From Myxococcales bacterium (GTDB lineage Bacteria; Myxococcota; Myxococcia; Myxococcales; Myxococcaceae), in the NCBI GenBank assembly GCA_003153055.1, contig PMBV01000270.1, positions 35,155-65,753 of the forward strand: a stretch of DNA of 30,599 nucleotides, written 5' to 3'. Positions 8,102 to 14,954 of this stretch are shown piece after piece (the first letter of the stretch is position 1; each line of letters starts with the position of its first letter). Under the pieces are notes generated by a model. The model ran no database searches, had not been told where the DNA came from, and saw nothing but the letters and a program-made list of their open reading frames with translations. The position numbers and the translations under genes are program-made.

Positions 8102-9292
8102 TCAGATCACGGTTCCATCGCTCTCTTCGGCCCACACGCGGATGGGCTCGCGAACCCCGGTGCCGCGGGAACAGTTGATGAGCCGAGCGATGACGTGCTG
8201 GCTGAGCGCGTGGCCCTTCACGAGGAGCAGGTTCCCGTTGGCGCCCACCATGTCGTCGGCGAGGGTCATGCCCGGCCTGAGGTCGAGGAGGTTGACCTCG
8301 GTGACGCGGCTGGCCTTTCGCACGGCCCCCTCCATCTTCGCCAGCGCATCGAGCACCTGCCGGTCGTAGCTGTGGTCGTGATCCAACGTGGCGAAGGCCT
8401 CGGCGAACACCAACCCCCGGCTCGACGAGCGGAAGTAGTCGGTGGCGACGCGGAGGATGCGCGAGAAGACCCGGGTCGACATCGGCGCCGCGGCTTCGCG
8501 GATGACGTCTCGCACCGGCTCCAAGCGAGGCACGTGGGACAGCAAGCGGTCGGCGACCTCGGGCAGCTTGCCCACCATCACCTGCTCCTCGGGGCTCAAC
8601 TCGGCGCCGGTGTACAGCTTCTGCACTGTCTCGGCTGACAGCGTCACCGCGCCGAGCTGGGCGAAGAGGGCGGCGAGCTCGAGCACCCAGAGGTCCTCTT
8701 TGATGCCCATCTCGCCAGCCAGGGTGACGGCCAGGGCGCGGATGCGGCGGCCGGTGCTGAAGGCCGCGGGGTTGGTGAGCTCGAGCACCTCCGACAGCAT
8801 GAGCGAAGCCCCCTTGAGGGTGAGCTCGAGGAGCTCGCGCTCACTCTTCACCAGCTGGTGCTGACCGACGGCCGCCTCGATGGCGCCGATGAGAATGTGG
8901 TTGGGGCAGGGCTTGGTGAGGAAGCGGAAGATGTTCCCTTCGTTGACCGCCGACACCGCCGTCTCGAGGTCTGCGTAGCCGGTCAGGAGCATGCGCACCG
9001 TGTCGGGCCACCGGGTGCGCACTGTCTTGAGCAGCGTGGCGCCGTTCATCTGGGGCATGCGCATGTCTGACACCACCACCGTGAACTCGGGCCCCGCCTC
9101 GAGCTTGGCCACCGCTTCGGCTCCGGAGTTGGCCGTCGACACTTCGGCCTTCTGTCTGAGCCGCACGGCCAGCCCGTCGAGCACCAACCGCTCATCGTCG
9201 ACCAACAGCACCCGGGGGCGCGGTTGCTTCAAGGGGCCCGGCTCCTCCTGCTTGGGGGGGCGGGCCGGCCAGGCAGGGGCGGGTCCGTTCAT
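8102..9292 (-). CDS. Response regulator: receiver domain plus degenerate HD-GYP-like domain
   Basis: The protein has 396 residues. ATG at 9292 overlaps the TGA of the upstream gene (ATGA) and has GGGAG six bases upstream. Residues about 25-145 are a canonical receiver: acidic pair VDDE, phospho-acceptor Asp77 in VVVSDMRMPQMNG, Thr in MLLTGYAD and Lys in FLTKPCP. Residues about 170-340 align with HD-GYP phosphodiesterases (ELAALFAQLGAV, LSPEEQVMVGKLPEVADRLL, RDVIREAAAP), but the metal-binding positions are replaced: the HD of LLHDIGK is AQ, the His of HPEIG is Leu, and the HHE is EAA. A C-terminal segment (LRPGMTLADDM...NGNLLLVKG) is common in this class. Cyclic-di-GMP hydrolysis is therefore unlikely; a protein-binding role is more plausible. 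Confidence 0.88.
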   Translation of the reverse strand: MNGPAPAWPARPPKQEEPGPLKQPRPRVLLVDDERLVLDGLAVRLRQKAEVSTANSGAEAVAKLEAGPEFTVVVSDMRMPQMNGATLLKTVRTRWPDTVRMLLTGYADLETAVSAVNEGNIFRFLTKPCPNHILIGAIEAAVGQHQLVKSERELLELTLKGASLMLSEVLELTNPAAFSTGRRIRALAVTLAGEMGIKEDLWVLELAALFAQLGAVTLSAETVQKLYTGAELSPEEQVMVGKLPEVADRLLSHVPRLEPVRDVIREAAAPMSTRVFSRILRVATDYFRSSSRGLVFAEAFATLDHDHSYDRQVLDALAKMEGAVRKASRVTEVNLLDLRPGMTLADDMVGANGNLLLVKGHALSQHVIARLINCSRGTGVREPIRVWAEESDGTVI

Positions 9293-10467
9293 GATGGGCT
9301 CCCTCGGCGAGCGATGGCCTTGGCGCGGTCGACCACGTCGTTGAGCTGATGGCGCGCGATGTAGCTCTGCACCTCTTCCGGCAGTGGCCCGTCGGGGAAG
9401 TGCTCCCAGGACTCCACCAGGGCGACCGAGAGCCACACCGCGGCCGGAGGCGACGACGGCGACTGGTCCACCGGGGCGAGGTGGTGCAGCGCCACCATGT
9501 CCACCACGGTGCTCGGCAGCCCCCACAGCGACAGGAGCCACGCTCCGGCCAAGGGGTGCGACAGGCCCAGGGTTGCCTCCTCGGTCTCATTCGACGCGCC
9601 TCCTTCCCACAGGGGGAGGAAGGCATCGGGCATGCGGGCGGCGAGGAGTATGGCCCCCAAATCGGCCACCAAGGTAGCGGTGAAGGTCGCGTCGGCCAGG
9701 GGCCCTGGAGGCATCATCGTGCGGGCCACCTGGGCCGCGAGGAGCGAGCGGTTGCGCATCTGGTCCAGGTCGACGCTTGGCGCGGGAAAGGCTCGCTCTG
9801 TCTCGAAGACCAGCACCATCGACTTGAGCGCCTCGAAGCCGAGCACCATCACCGCGCGGGCGAGGGAAACGACCTCTTGGGCGACCCCGAAGTAGGCCGA
9901 GTTGGCGACTTGCAGCAGCTTGGCCACCAGCACCGGCTCCGACTCCACCGCGCACACGACGTCGCTGAGCTTGGTGCGATCGCTCGCCAGGAGCTTCGAG
10001 AGCTGAAGCCACACCTTGGGCGCCGTCGGCAGCTGGCCCGCGCCGGCGATGAGGGCTCTCAAGGCTGCGTTGTCGAGCTGCCGTCGCACTCGCGCCACCC
10101 GGTTCACCACCTCGGCCAACTGGGCGGGCTCACAGGGCTTGGCGAGATATTGGTGGGCGACGCCCAGCAAACGGGTCGCTTCGCTCACCTCGCTCTGCCC
10201 GGAGAGAATGACCCGCGCGGTGCCCGGCGCACGTTTCTGCAGCTCGCGGAGCAGCGCCTCACCACCCAGCTGAGGCATGCGCGCGTCAGACACCACCACG
10301 TCCACGGGCTCGGCGATCAAGGTCTCAAGGGCCTTGCGCGGGTCGGGGTAGAAGGCCATCGCCCATTCCTTGCGGTATCGGCGAAAGACGTTGCCCAGTG
10401 CCTGCAGCACCGCGGCATCGTCATCGACGAAGGCCACTCGGATCAGCGATGAAGGAACATTTGACAC
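9289..10467 (-). CDS. Response regulator: receiver domain plus HDOD domain
   Basis: I chose GTG at 10467 (392 residues, VSNVPSSLIRVAFVDDD) because GGGGAG lies six bases upstream; a TTG at 10509 would extend it by 14 residues but falls in a dyad. The receiver domain spans about 8-125, with VDDD, phospho-acceptor Asp61 in VVVSDARMPQLGG, Ser in VILSGQSE and Lys in YLAKPCEP. An HDOD domain covers about 150-340 (LPTAPKVWLQLSKLLAS, LVAKLLQVANSAYFG, LGLSHPLAGAWLLSLWGLP). HDOD proteins usually act in signalling without catalysis. The stop overlaps the next gene's ATG by four bases, so the two regulators are made together and may form a heteromeric output. No histidine kinase gene adjoins them. Confidence 0.92.
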   Translation of the reverse strand: MSNVPSSLIRVAFVDDDAAVLQALGNVFRRYRKEWAMAFYPDPRKALETLIAEPVDVVVSDARMPQLGGEALLRELQKRAPGTARVILSGQSEVSEATRLLGVAHQYLAKPCEPAQLAEVVNRVARVRRQLDNAALRALIAGAGQLPTAPKVWLQLSKLLASDRTKLSDVVCAVESEPVLVAKLLQVANSAYFGVAQEVVSLARAVMVLGFEALKSMVLVFETERAFPAPSVDLDQMRNRSLLAAQVARTMMPPGPLADATFTATLVADLGAILLAARMPDAFLPLWEGGASNETEEATLGLSHPLAGAWLLSLWGLPSTVVDMVALHHLAPVDQSPSSPPAAVWLSVALVESWEHFPDGPLPEEVQSYIARHQLNDVVDRAKAIARRGSPS

Positions 10468-10506
10468 TCCGGGCTCCCCACGGACCTCGGACAGCAACCG
10501 CCGGGC

Positions 10507-10550
10507 CAATCGCGACCAGCTGGCGATTGCTCACAGGTGACCGGGTCACC
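10507..10550. promoter_or_regulatory. Two adjacent perfect dyads in a divergent promoter region
   Basis: CAATCGC (10507-10513) and GCGATTG (10523-10529) are exact inverted complements with a CCAGCTGG palindrome partly in the spacer. Six bases further, GGTGACC (10536-10542) and GGTCACC (10544-10550) form a second dyad with a one-base centre. They lie 40-83 bp upstream of the response-regulator start and 103-146 bp upstream of the phosphatase start. Two operators for a dimeric regulator are the simplest reading; no known consensus is recognised. Confidence 0.5.
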
Positions 10551-10652
10551 ACCGACCAGATGAGTCAGTCGCGACGTGGGGTGAGGGCTCGAGCGCCGAG
10601 GCCAGCTCAGCCAGTCATTGACGCTCCGCGGAGGCGCAGGTACGCGACGACG

Positions 10653-11624
10653 ATGCGAGTCCTGGGGTTGTTGGCCATCTCTCTCCTCTCCTGTACCCGG
10701 GCGGCGCCGGCTCCGGCCCCTCGGCCGCCGCCCGACACCCTCGATGCCGGAGCCACCGTTCGCTTCATCGCGGTGGGTGACACGGGGCAGGGAAACGCGG
10801 GACAAACCCAAGTGGGAGAGGCGATGGGCGCGCTGTGCAAGGCCCAGGGGTGCGACTTCGTGGTGTTGTTGGGAGACAACTTCTACCCGACGGGCGTCGC
10901 CTCGACGAGCGACCCGCAATGGCAGACAGCCTTCGTTCTGCCCTACGCGTCGGTGAGCGTGCCCTTCTACGCCGTGCTGGGCAACCACGACTACGGCGGC
11001 ATGGGCACTGGCAATGAGCTCGAGAAGGGCCAGTACCAGGTCGACTATTCCAAGGTGAACCCGAAGTGGCGCATGCCGGGCACGCACTACCGGTTCAGCG
11101 AGCCGCCGGTGGTGGACTTCTTCGTGGCCGACACGAACCGCTCGATGTTCGCGGTGGACGAAGTCGTGAGGGCCGACTTCGAGCGCTGGGTGCCGGAGGC
11201 CACCGGGAGCTGGAAGGTCGTGTTTGGTCATCACCCCTACAAGTCCAACGGGCGGCACGGGAATGCCGGGGCCTATGACGGTGTGCCGCTGGTGCCCATC
11301 GCCAATGGAGCGGGGGTGAAGTCTTTCGTGGAAGACGAGGTCTGCGGGAGAGCCGACGTCTACCTGTCCGGCCACGAGCACATCATGGAATGGGTTGGGC
11401 CGACGTGTACCCGGCCGGGCTCGTCGACCAATACGGAGCTCATCATCTCGGGGGCCGGAGCGAACCCGACGGGCTTCGGGCCATCGGCTCGGCATGAGGA
11501 TCGCTGGCGTGGCGAGGGGCTCGGCTTTCTGTATGTGGTCGTCAGTCGTGAGGCGTTTATTGGGACGTTTTATGGGCCGGAGGGACGGCCGCTGTACTCG
11601 CATGCGGTCATGAAGGGGCAGTGA
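10653..11624 (+). CDS. Purple-acid-phosphatase-like metallophosphoesterase lipoprotein
   Basis: The protein has 323 residues starting MRVLGLLAIS, with lipobox LLSC (Cys14), so it is exported and lipid-anchored. A Pro/Ala-rich linker (about 17-28) precedes the calcineurin-like fold. All five metal motifs of the purple acid/tartrate-resistant phosphatase type are present: VGDTGQG (Asp43), LLGDNFY (Asp75, Tyr78), LGNHDY (Asn111, His112), FGHHPYKSNGRHG (His193) and LSGHEHIMEW (His241, His243). The GDNFY form, with its metal-ligating Tyr, distinguishes it from generic metallophosphoesterases. It probably releases phosphate from phosphomonoesters in the periplasm or at the cell surface. The upstream open frame is discarded because the lipobox fixes the start. 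Two tandem hairpins follow the gene. Confidence 0.92.
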   Translation: MRVLGLLAISLLSCTRAAPAPAPRPPPDTLDAGATVRFIAVGDTGQGNAGQTQVGEAMGALCKAQGCDFVVLLGDNFYPTGVASTSDPQWQTAFVLPYASVSVPFYAVLGNHDYGGMGTGNELEKGQYQVDYSKVNPKWRMPGTHYRFSEPPVVDFFVADTNRSMFAVDEVVRADFERWVPEATGSWKVVFGHHPYKSNGRHGNAGAYDGVPLVPIANGAGVKSFVEDEVCGRADVYLSGHEHIMEWVGPTCTRPGSSTNTELIISGAGANPTGFGPSARHEDRWRGEGLGFLYVVVSREAFIGTFYGPEGRPLYSHAVMKGQ

Positions 11625-11703
11625 GGGCTCAAGGGGCCTGAGGCACCGCTCATCCGCAGTGGACGGACCTTGGTCTGGGCGTTCGTTCCCCCACTCTCCC
11701 CCG

Positions 11704-11754
11704 CCCCTCTCCCGCCGGGCGAGGGGAGCCCGCTCTCAGGGCCGCGGGGCCCTG
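11704..11754. terminator. Tandem GC-rich hairpins after the phosphatase gene
   Basis: The first hairpin pairs CCCCTC (11704-11709) with GAGGGG (11721-11726) and, across one mismatch, CCC with GGG around a GCC loop. The second pairs CAGGGCC (11737-11743) with GGCCCTG (11748-11754) around GCGG. They start 79 bp past the phosphatase stop. No T-run is present. The first resembles the short palindromic intergenic units found in many GC-rich genomes, so a REP-like nature is an alternative to termination. Confidence 0.5.
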
Positions 11755-11999
11755 GACGACCGCACTCGCGAAACGCTTCGTCTTGGGTGGCTGAACGCTG
11801 GAGTGGCGTGACGGCTCGCCCCGGCCTCCTCCACAGCCCTCGTTCACTCTGAGCCTCGAGCTTCAGGGTTCAGGCAATGCCCTCGGTCTTGGGCCCTCTG
11901 CCGGTCAACCTCATGGTTGCACTCCCGTTCAGTTCCGCCCAGGCAGCTCGAGCAGGCCTGGGTACCCTCCGACGAACAATTGAACCAAAAACAAAATCG

Positions 12000-12211
12000 T
12001 CACCTCCCCTTGACGCCCACGTTCATCAGTCTCACAATGGCCATGTACTTGCGAAAGGAGAGCTGGACGAATTGAAGCCCTTTCCAGTTTCGAGTCCCTC
12101 ACGTGCCAGGAGGTTGAACTTGAACGAATGGCCCGGTGCACAGCGCAGGTGAGCGTTGAACGCATCGAGCACAGCCGAATCGCCCGTGCTGGGAGAGCGG
12201 ACCAGCAGGCG
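12000..12211 (-). pseudogene. Possible decayed gene split by a frameshift
   Basis: On the minus strand, a codon-like stretch downstream of an in-frame stop at 12214-12212 reads, in part, SAVLDAFNAHLRCAPGHSFK and then NLLAREGLETGKG. Near 12073-12086 the adjacent frame continues with LQFVQLSFRKYMAIVRLMNV and ends at the TGA complementary to 12000-12002. Joining the two frames gives one plausible protein tail, as expected after a single indel. I do not recognise the family and the judgement rests on amino-acid composition only. Confidence 0.28.
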
Positions 12212-12286
12212 TCACATGCGGCAGCGCGCTCATACAACCAACGGCTGAGGCAGCGATGCGAAAGTGTCGCCACTACGCCGCCGAAA

Positions 12287-12369
12287 ACACGGTCTAAATA
12301 CCGGTTCTCATGGTCCCCGGGGGAATGTTCCCCGTGGGACAAACCGTGTCCGCATTTCCCCAATGGACA
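12287..12369. promoter_or_regulatory. Nested inverted repeats with a parS-like 16-mer upstream of the carbonic-anhydrase-like gene
   Basis: ACACGGT (12287-12293) and ACCGTGT (12343-12349) bracket an inner hairpin in which GTCCC(CG)GGGG pairs with CCCC(GT)GGGAC (12313-12340). Inside it, TGTTCCCCGTGGGACA (12326-12341) matches the ParB-site form TGTTCCACGTGGAACA at 14 of 16 positions. A further pair, TGTCC (12347-12351) and GGACA (12365-12369), follows. It ends 36 bp before the next ATG. It could be an RNA leader, an operator or a degenerate parS site. Confidence 0.35.
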
Positions 12370-12405
12370 ACCGTTGGGCCCACAGTTTGCTTAGCCTAGG
12401 GCTCG

Positions 12406-13227
12406 ATGAAGAAGGTTCTCTACATCGCCCTCGCCGTGCAATCGGTCGTGCTGCTGGGGGTGGTGATTGCCCTGGTGTACAGCGCGCTGGCCACTCCCAA
12501 GACCCCGGTCGACCCGGAATCTGCCCAAGAGAATGACGGAGGCTTCCTCGAGGAGCTCGTCGCGCCCGAGCTGCCTCAGCAGCCCGAACCCGCCTCTGAT
12601 GGCGGCGAGCCCTCCACCCGCGACGGAGGCCTTGGCCCATCCAAGGACCTCGACGATGTGGGCTCGGTGGTCTCCGAGCTCCTGGCCGGAAATGAACGCT
12701 TCGCCCGCGGCGACACACGGGCTCGCGACGCCCTCGCGACCCGCCACGCACCAGGGAGACCGAAGGCCCTCGTCCTGGGGTGCTCCGACGCCGTGGTCCC
12801 CGTGGAGCAGGTCTTCGACCAGCCCCTGGGCGCCCTGGTGGTGGTTCGCAGCCCGGGCCACTTCGTCGAAGATGGCGCCGCCGCCGCCGTCGACGACGCC
12901 CTGCTGAGGCAGCACGTGCGCGTCGTGGTGGTGCTCGGCCATCGGGCCTGCCCCACGGTCGCCGCGGCCCTCGGTGAGCCCACCCGCGGTGAGCCCGCCT
13001 TGGCTCCCAAGCTGAGGCCGGCGCTCGCTTCGCTCAAGCAGGCCAAGGTGAAGGCCGTCGAAACCAACGTCTCCTGGGCCGTCAGTCAACTCGCCCGGCG
13101 CTCCAAGGCGCTGCGGCAGCTCAGGCCGACGATTCTCAGAGCTATCTACGACGAGTCGACCGGCGAAGTGCAGTGGCTCGACGCCGACGCCAAGCCCGAG
13201 GAGCGGCAGTCTCAGGACACCCCCTGA
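12406..13227 (+). CDS. Membrane-anchored beta-carbonic-anhydrase homologue, probably not catalytic
   Basis: The protein has 273 residues. ATG follows TAGGG by four bases. One membrane helix (about 5-27) anchors it; residues 31-85 form a Pro/Glu/Asp/Gly-rich linker, which places the domain in the periplasm. Residues about 86-255 resemble beta-carbonic anhydrases: SELLAGNERFARG, VLGCSDAVVPVEQVFDQPLG, VVVRSPGHFVED and VVVLGHRACPTVAAA. The zinc-ligand pattern is kept (Cys126, Asp128, His179, Cys182), but the CxDSR motif reads CSDAV, so the Arg that pairs with the Asp and gates the zinc in active enzymes is Val130; the NAGN segment is SPGH. Either zinc is held permanently by Asp or the fold has a new binding role. 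The next gene encodes the periplasmic chaperone Skp, 76 bp away. Confidence 0.78.
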   Translation: MKKVLYIALAVQSVVLLGVVIALVYSALATPKTPVDPESAQENDGGFLEELVAPELPQQPEPASDGGEPSTRDGGLGPSKDLDDVGSVVSELLAGNERFARGDTRARDALATRHAPGRPKALVLGCSDAVVPVEQVFDQPLGALVVVRSPGHFVEDGAAAAVDDALLRQHVRVVVVLGHRACPTVAAALGEPTRGEPALAPKLRPALASLKQAKVKAVETNVSWAVSQLARRSKALRQLRPTILRAIYDESTGEVQWLDADAKPEERQSQDTP

Positions 13228-13303
13228 TGATGGTCGTGGTTCCTTTCCCTCGAGTCGGGGTATAGCGTCGGCGCCCGTTTTCGTTGCCCTCTCGGAGGAG
13301 TCC

Positions 13304-13861
13304 ATGTCGAAGTCCCTCATCGCCGCTCTCACCCTCTTCGCCGCCGGTGCCCACGCGGCCGATTTCAAGGCCGCCTACGTCGACCTCCAGCGCGCCCTGC
13401 AGGAGACCGACGAGGGCAAGGCCGCCATGGTTCGCCTCAAGGCCTGGGTCGACTCCAAGGAGAAGCAGGTCGAGAAGGAGAAGACCGCTTTTCAGGCAGA
13501 GGTCGACGCGTTCCAGAAGCAGTCGGGCACGATGGAGGAGAAGGCCCGGGCCGTGAAGGAGCAGGAGCTCCAGAAGAAGTACGTCGAGCTGGCCCAGAAG
13601 GCCGAGAAGGCCCGCGGCGAGATGGCCGAACAACAGCGCAAGGAGCTCGGTGCTTTGATGCCGAAGATGGAGCAGCTCCTCGGGCAGATCGCCCAGCGCG
13701 AGGGCCTGACCATGGTGTTCGACAAGTCCTCCTCGGGCCTGGCATGGGCCCCCGCCTCGCTCGATCTCACCAACGAGCTCATCCGCATGTACAACTCGCA
13801 GTTCAAGGCCGCCGCCGCCGCTGCCAAGGCCGACGCTCCGAAGGCTGACCCCAAGAAGTAG
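13304..13861 (+). CDS. OmpH/Skp-family periplasmic chaperone
   Basis: The protein has 185 residues with a strong ribosome site (GGAGGAG, three bases before ATG). A cleavable signal peptide ends at AHA-AD (about residue 19). The mature start FKAAYVDLQRALQETDEGKA is the conserved first strand and helix of Skp, followed by the long charged coiled-coil arms (about 50-120, rich in EK, KEQELQKKYVE, AEKARGEMAEQQRK) and the returning strand with LTMVFDKSSSGLAWAPASLDLTNELI, the family's C-terminal signature. A short Ala/Lys tail closes it. Skp trimers escort unfolded outer-membrane proteins through the periplasm. The usual neighbours bamA and lpxD are absent, so this is probably a stand-alone copy. 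A strong hairpin lies just past the stop. Confidence 0.93.
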   Translation: MSKSLIAALTLFAAGAHAADFKAAYVDLQRALQETDEGKAAMVRLKAWVDSKEKQVEKEKTAFQAEVDAFQKQSGTMEEKARAVKEQELQKKYVELAQKAEKARGEMAEQQRKELGALMPKMEQLLGQIAQREGLTMVFDKSSSGLAWAPASLDLTNELIRMYNSQFKAAAAAAKADAPKADPKK

Positions 13862-13870
13862 CCTCGAAGC

Positions 13871-13911
13871 CTCCTGGCGCGGGGGTGCGTTTCTTGCCCC
13901 GGCTCCAGGAG
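13871..13911 (+). terminator. Strong hairpin between the Skp and GreA-like genes
   Basis: CTCCTGG (13871-13877) pairs perfectly with CCAGGAG (13905-13911), and CGGGG (13880-13884) with CCCCG (13897-13901) inside it. It starts ten bases after the Skp stop and ends 18 bp before the next ATG. There is no T-tract after it, so it may be a terminator of an unusual type or an attenuating/stabilising structure for the GreA-like gene. Confidence 0.5.
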
Positions 13912-13929
13912 ACCATCTAGCCTCGGCGC

Positions 13930-14382
13930 ATGGACAAGACCTTCCTCATCGCCCAGCTCGCCGCCAAGCTGAAGGTTGCCATGGACCAGGCCCTTCGCTT
14001 CGCGGAGGACGCTCGGCTCGAGGCTGCCACCGGCGCACCCCGCGCAGTGAACTTGGCCGCCGCCACCCGCACGCGCCTCGAGGCGGCTCAGGCTGCCTAC
14101 GAGGCTGTCGTCGGCTTCGACGCCCAGCCCCTCAAGAAGGGCGAGCGCATCGGCCTGGGCACCATCGTCGAGGTCGAAGACGGCGAAGGAGGGAAGACCC
14201 TCTTCCTCGCTCCCGCCGGCGCTGGCGAAGAGCTGACCGGGCCCGACGGCGACGGCTTCCTCTCGGTCGTGACGCCCGGCTCTCCCTTCGGTCGAGCACT
14301 GATGGGCAAGCGCGTGGGCGACGTCATCGAGGTCACCGTCGCTGGTGAGCTCACCGAGTGGGAAGTCGTGTTCGCCGGCTGA
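13930..14382 (+). CDS. GreA/GreB-type transcription factor-like protein
   Basis: The protein has 150 residues, close to GreA length (~158). The C-terminal half matches the GreA/GreB FKBP-like domain: IGLGTIVEVEDGEGGKTLFL, FLSVVTPGSPFGRALMGKRV and VGDVIEVTVAGELTEWEVVF. The N-terminal half is Ala-rich and helical (about 1-75) and could form a hairpin coiled coil, but the acidic tip residues that GreA inserts into the RNA polymerase channel are not obvious (QALRFAEDARLEAATG is the nearest). It therefore probably binds RNA polymerase through the secondary-channel rim and may differ from GreA in transcript-cleavage activity. There is no clear ribosome site. Its TGA overlaps the ATG of the GIY-YIG gene by one base (TGATG). 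Confidence 0.8.
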   Translation: MDKTFLIAQLAAKLKVAMDQALRFAEDARLEAATGAPRAVNLAAATRTRLEAAQAAYEAVVGFDAQPLKKGERIGLGTIVEVEDGEGGKTLFLAPAGAGEELTGPDGDGFLSVVTPGSPFGRALMGKRVGDVIEVTVAGELTEWEVVFAG

Positions 14383-14753
14383 TGCCGTCCCGCTGGTTCG
14401 TCTACATCGTCCGGTGCCGTGACGGCTCGCTGTACACCGGCGCCACCAGCGACCTCTCCCGCAGAATCGCCGCCCATAACGCAGGCCGGGGTGCTCGTTA
14501 CACTCGGTCTCGACGGCCGGTTGCCCTGGTGTGGAGTCGACGCGCGAAGGACCGCTCCCGCGCCCTCTCTGCCGAGGCGCAGCTCAAGCACCTGTCCCGC
14601 GGCGACAAGCTGAAGCTAGTGGAGCGTCAGCTCACTTGGCGGGCGCGGCCGGTGGGCTCGCCACGGCCTTCTTCCGCCGCATCGAGAGGAAGGCGAGGCC
14701 GCCCAGGCCCCCGAGCCCCGCGCCGACCGCGCAGCCCGTCATCTGGGCGTTGA
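14382..14753 (+). CDS. GIY-YIG domain protein (UPF0213/YhbQ-like) with an extended tail
   Basis: The protein has 123 residues starting MPSRWFVYIVRCRDGSLYTG, coupled to the GreA-like gene by a TGATG junction. Residues 5-80 are a GIY-YIG nuclease fold of the small UPF0213 type: VYIV and YTG in place of GIY/YIG, then SDLSRRIAAHNAGRGARYTR and the Glu-containing helix LSAEAQLKHLSRGDKLKLVE. Family members are usually 80-100 residues; the last ~40 residues here (from LTWRARPVG) are Arg/Pro/Ser-rich and lie antisense to the end of the next, minus-strand gene (14632-14753). The tail is thus probably read-through, for example after loss of an earlier stop. Such proteins are thought to act in DNA repair; function is not proven. 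Confidence 0.85.
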   Translation: MPSRWFVYIVRCRDGSLYTGATSDLSRRIAAHNAGRGARYTRSRRPVALVWSRRAKDRSRALSAEAQLKHLSRGDKLKLVERQLTWRARPVGSPRPSSAASRGRRGRPGPRAPRRPRSPSSGR

Positions 14754-14931
14754 TGAGCGCCTCGGCCGTCTGCCGCGTCGTCTCGGCGCAGTCGCACAGG
14801 GCCTTGGTGGCCGGCGTGTTGTACCAAACCCTGAAGCGTGGGTACGCCAGCGTCACCGCGAGCACGCCGAGCAGCGCGCCCGCGACGAAGAAGTTCAAGA
14901 TGGTGCGCAGGAAGGCCATGCGCGTCCCCAT
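14632..14931 (-). CDS. Small two-helix membrane protein of unknown function
   Basis: The protein has 99 residues from ATG 14931, or 95 from ATG 14919, which has GGGGA at better spacing. There is a membrane helix at about 8-30 (FLRTILNFFVAGALLGVLAV) and a Gly-rich one at about 65-85 (TGCAVGAGLGGLGGLAFL), ending in a basic patch SMRRKKA and an Ala/Pro tail. The loop between contains ALCDCAETT and another Cys just before the second helix, suggesting a disulfide or metal site outside the cytoplasm. I recognise no family. It starts 23 bp from the divergent small membrane protein gene, so the two may share a promoter region. Its 3' end overlaps the GIY-YIG gene by 122 bp. Confidence 0.7.
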   Translation of the reverse strand: MGTRMAFLRTILNFFVAGALLGVLAVTLAYPRFRVWYNTPATKALCDCAETTRQTAEALINAQMTGCAVGAGLGGLGGLAFLSMRRKKAVASPPAAPAK

Positions 14932-14954
14932 AGCACCGTCACGACCTTATTCGT

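Larger units (their letters stand above)
11625..12405. other. 781-bp region without an intact gene
   Basis: This region has noticeably more A/T than its neighbours around 11970-12100. It contains, listed separately, two tandem hairpins (11704-11754), a possible frameshifted gene remnant on the minus strand (12000-12211), and a structured segment with a parS-like motif just upstream of the carbonic-anhydrase-like gene (12287-12369). Short open frames here have no recognisable product. Confidence 0.7.

Noticed and set aside
10443..11603. 386-codon minus-strand open frame antisense to the phosphatase
   Set aside because: All five metallophosphatase motifs and the lipobox lie on the plus strand.
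12128..12394. 88-codon plus-strand open frame before the carbonic-anhydrase-like gene
   Set aside because: Runs through the inverted repeats, has no family resemblance and no ribosome site.
12391..13368. 325-codon minus-strand open frame over the carbonic-anhydrase-like gene
   Set aside because: Gly/Arg-rich shadow sequence; the plus strand has a signal anchor, beta-CA motifs and a ribosome site.
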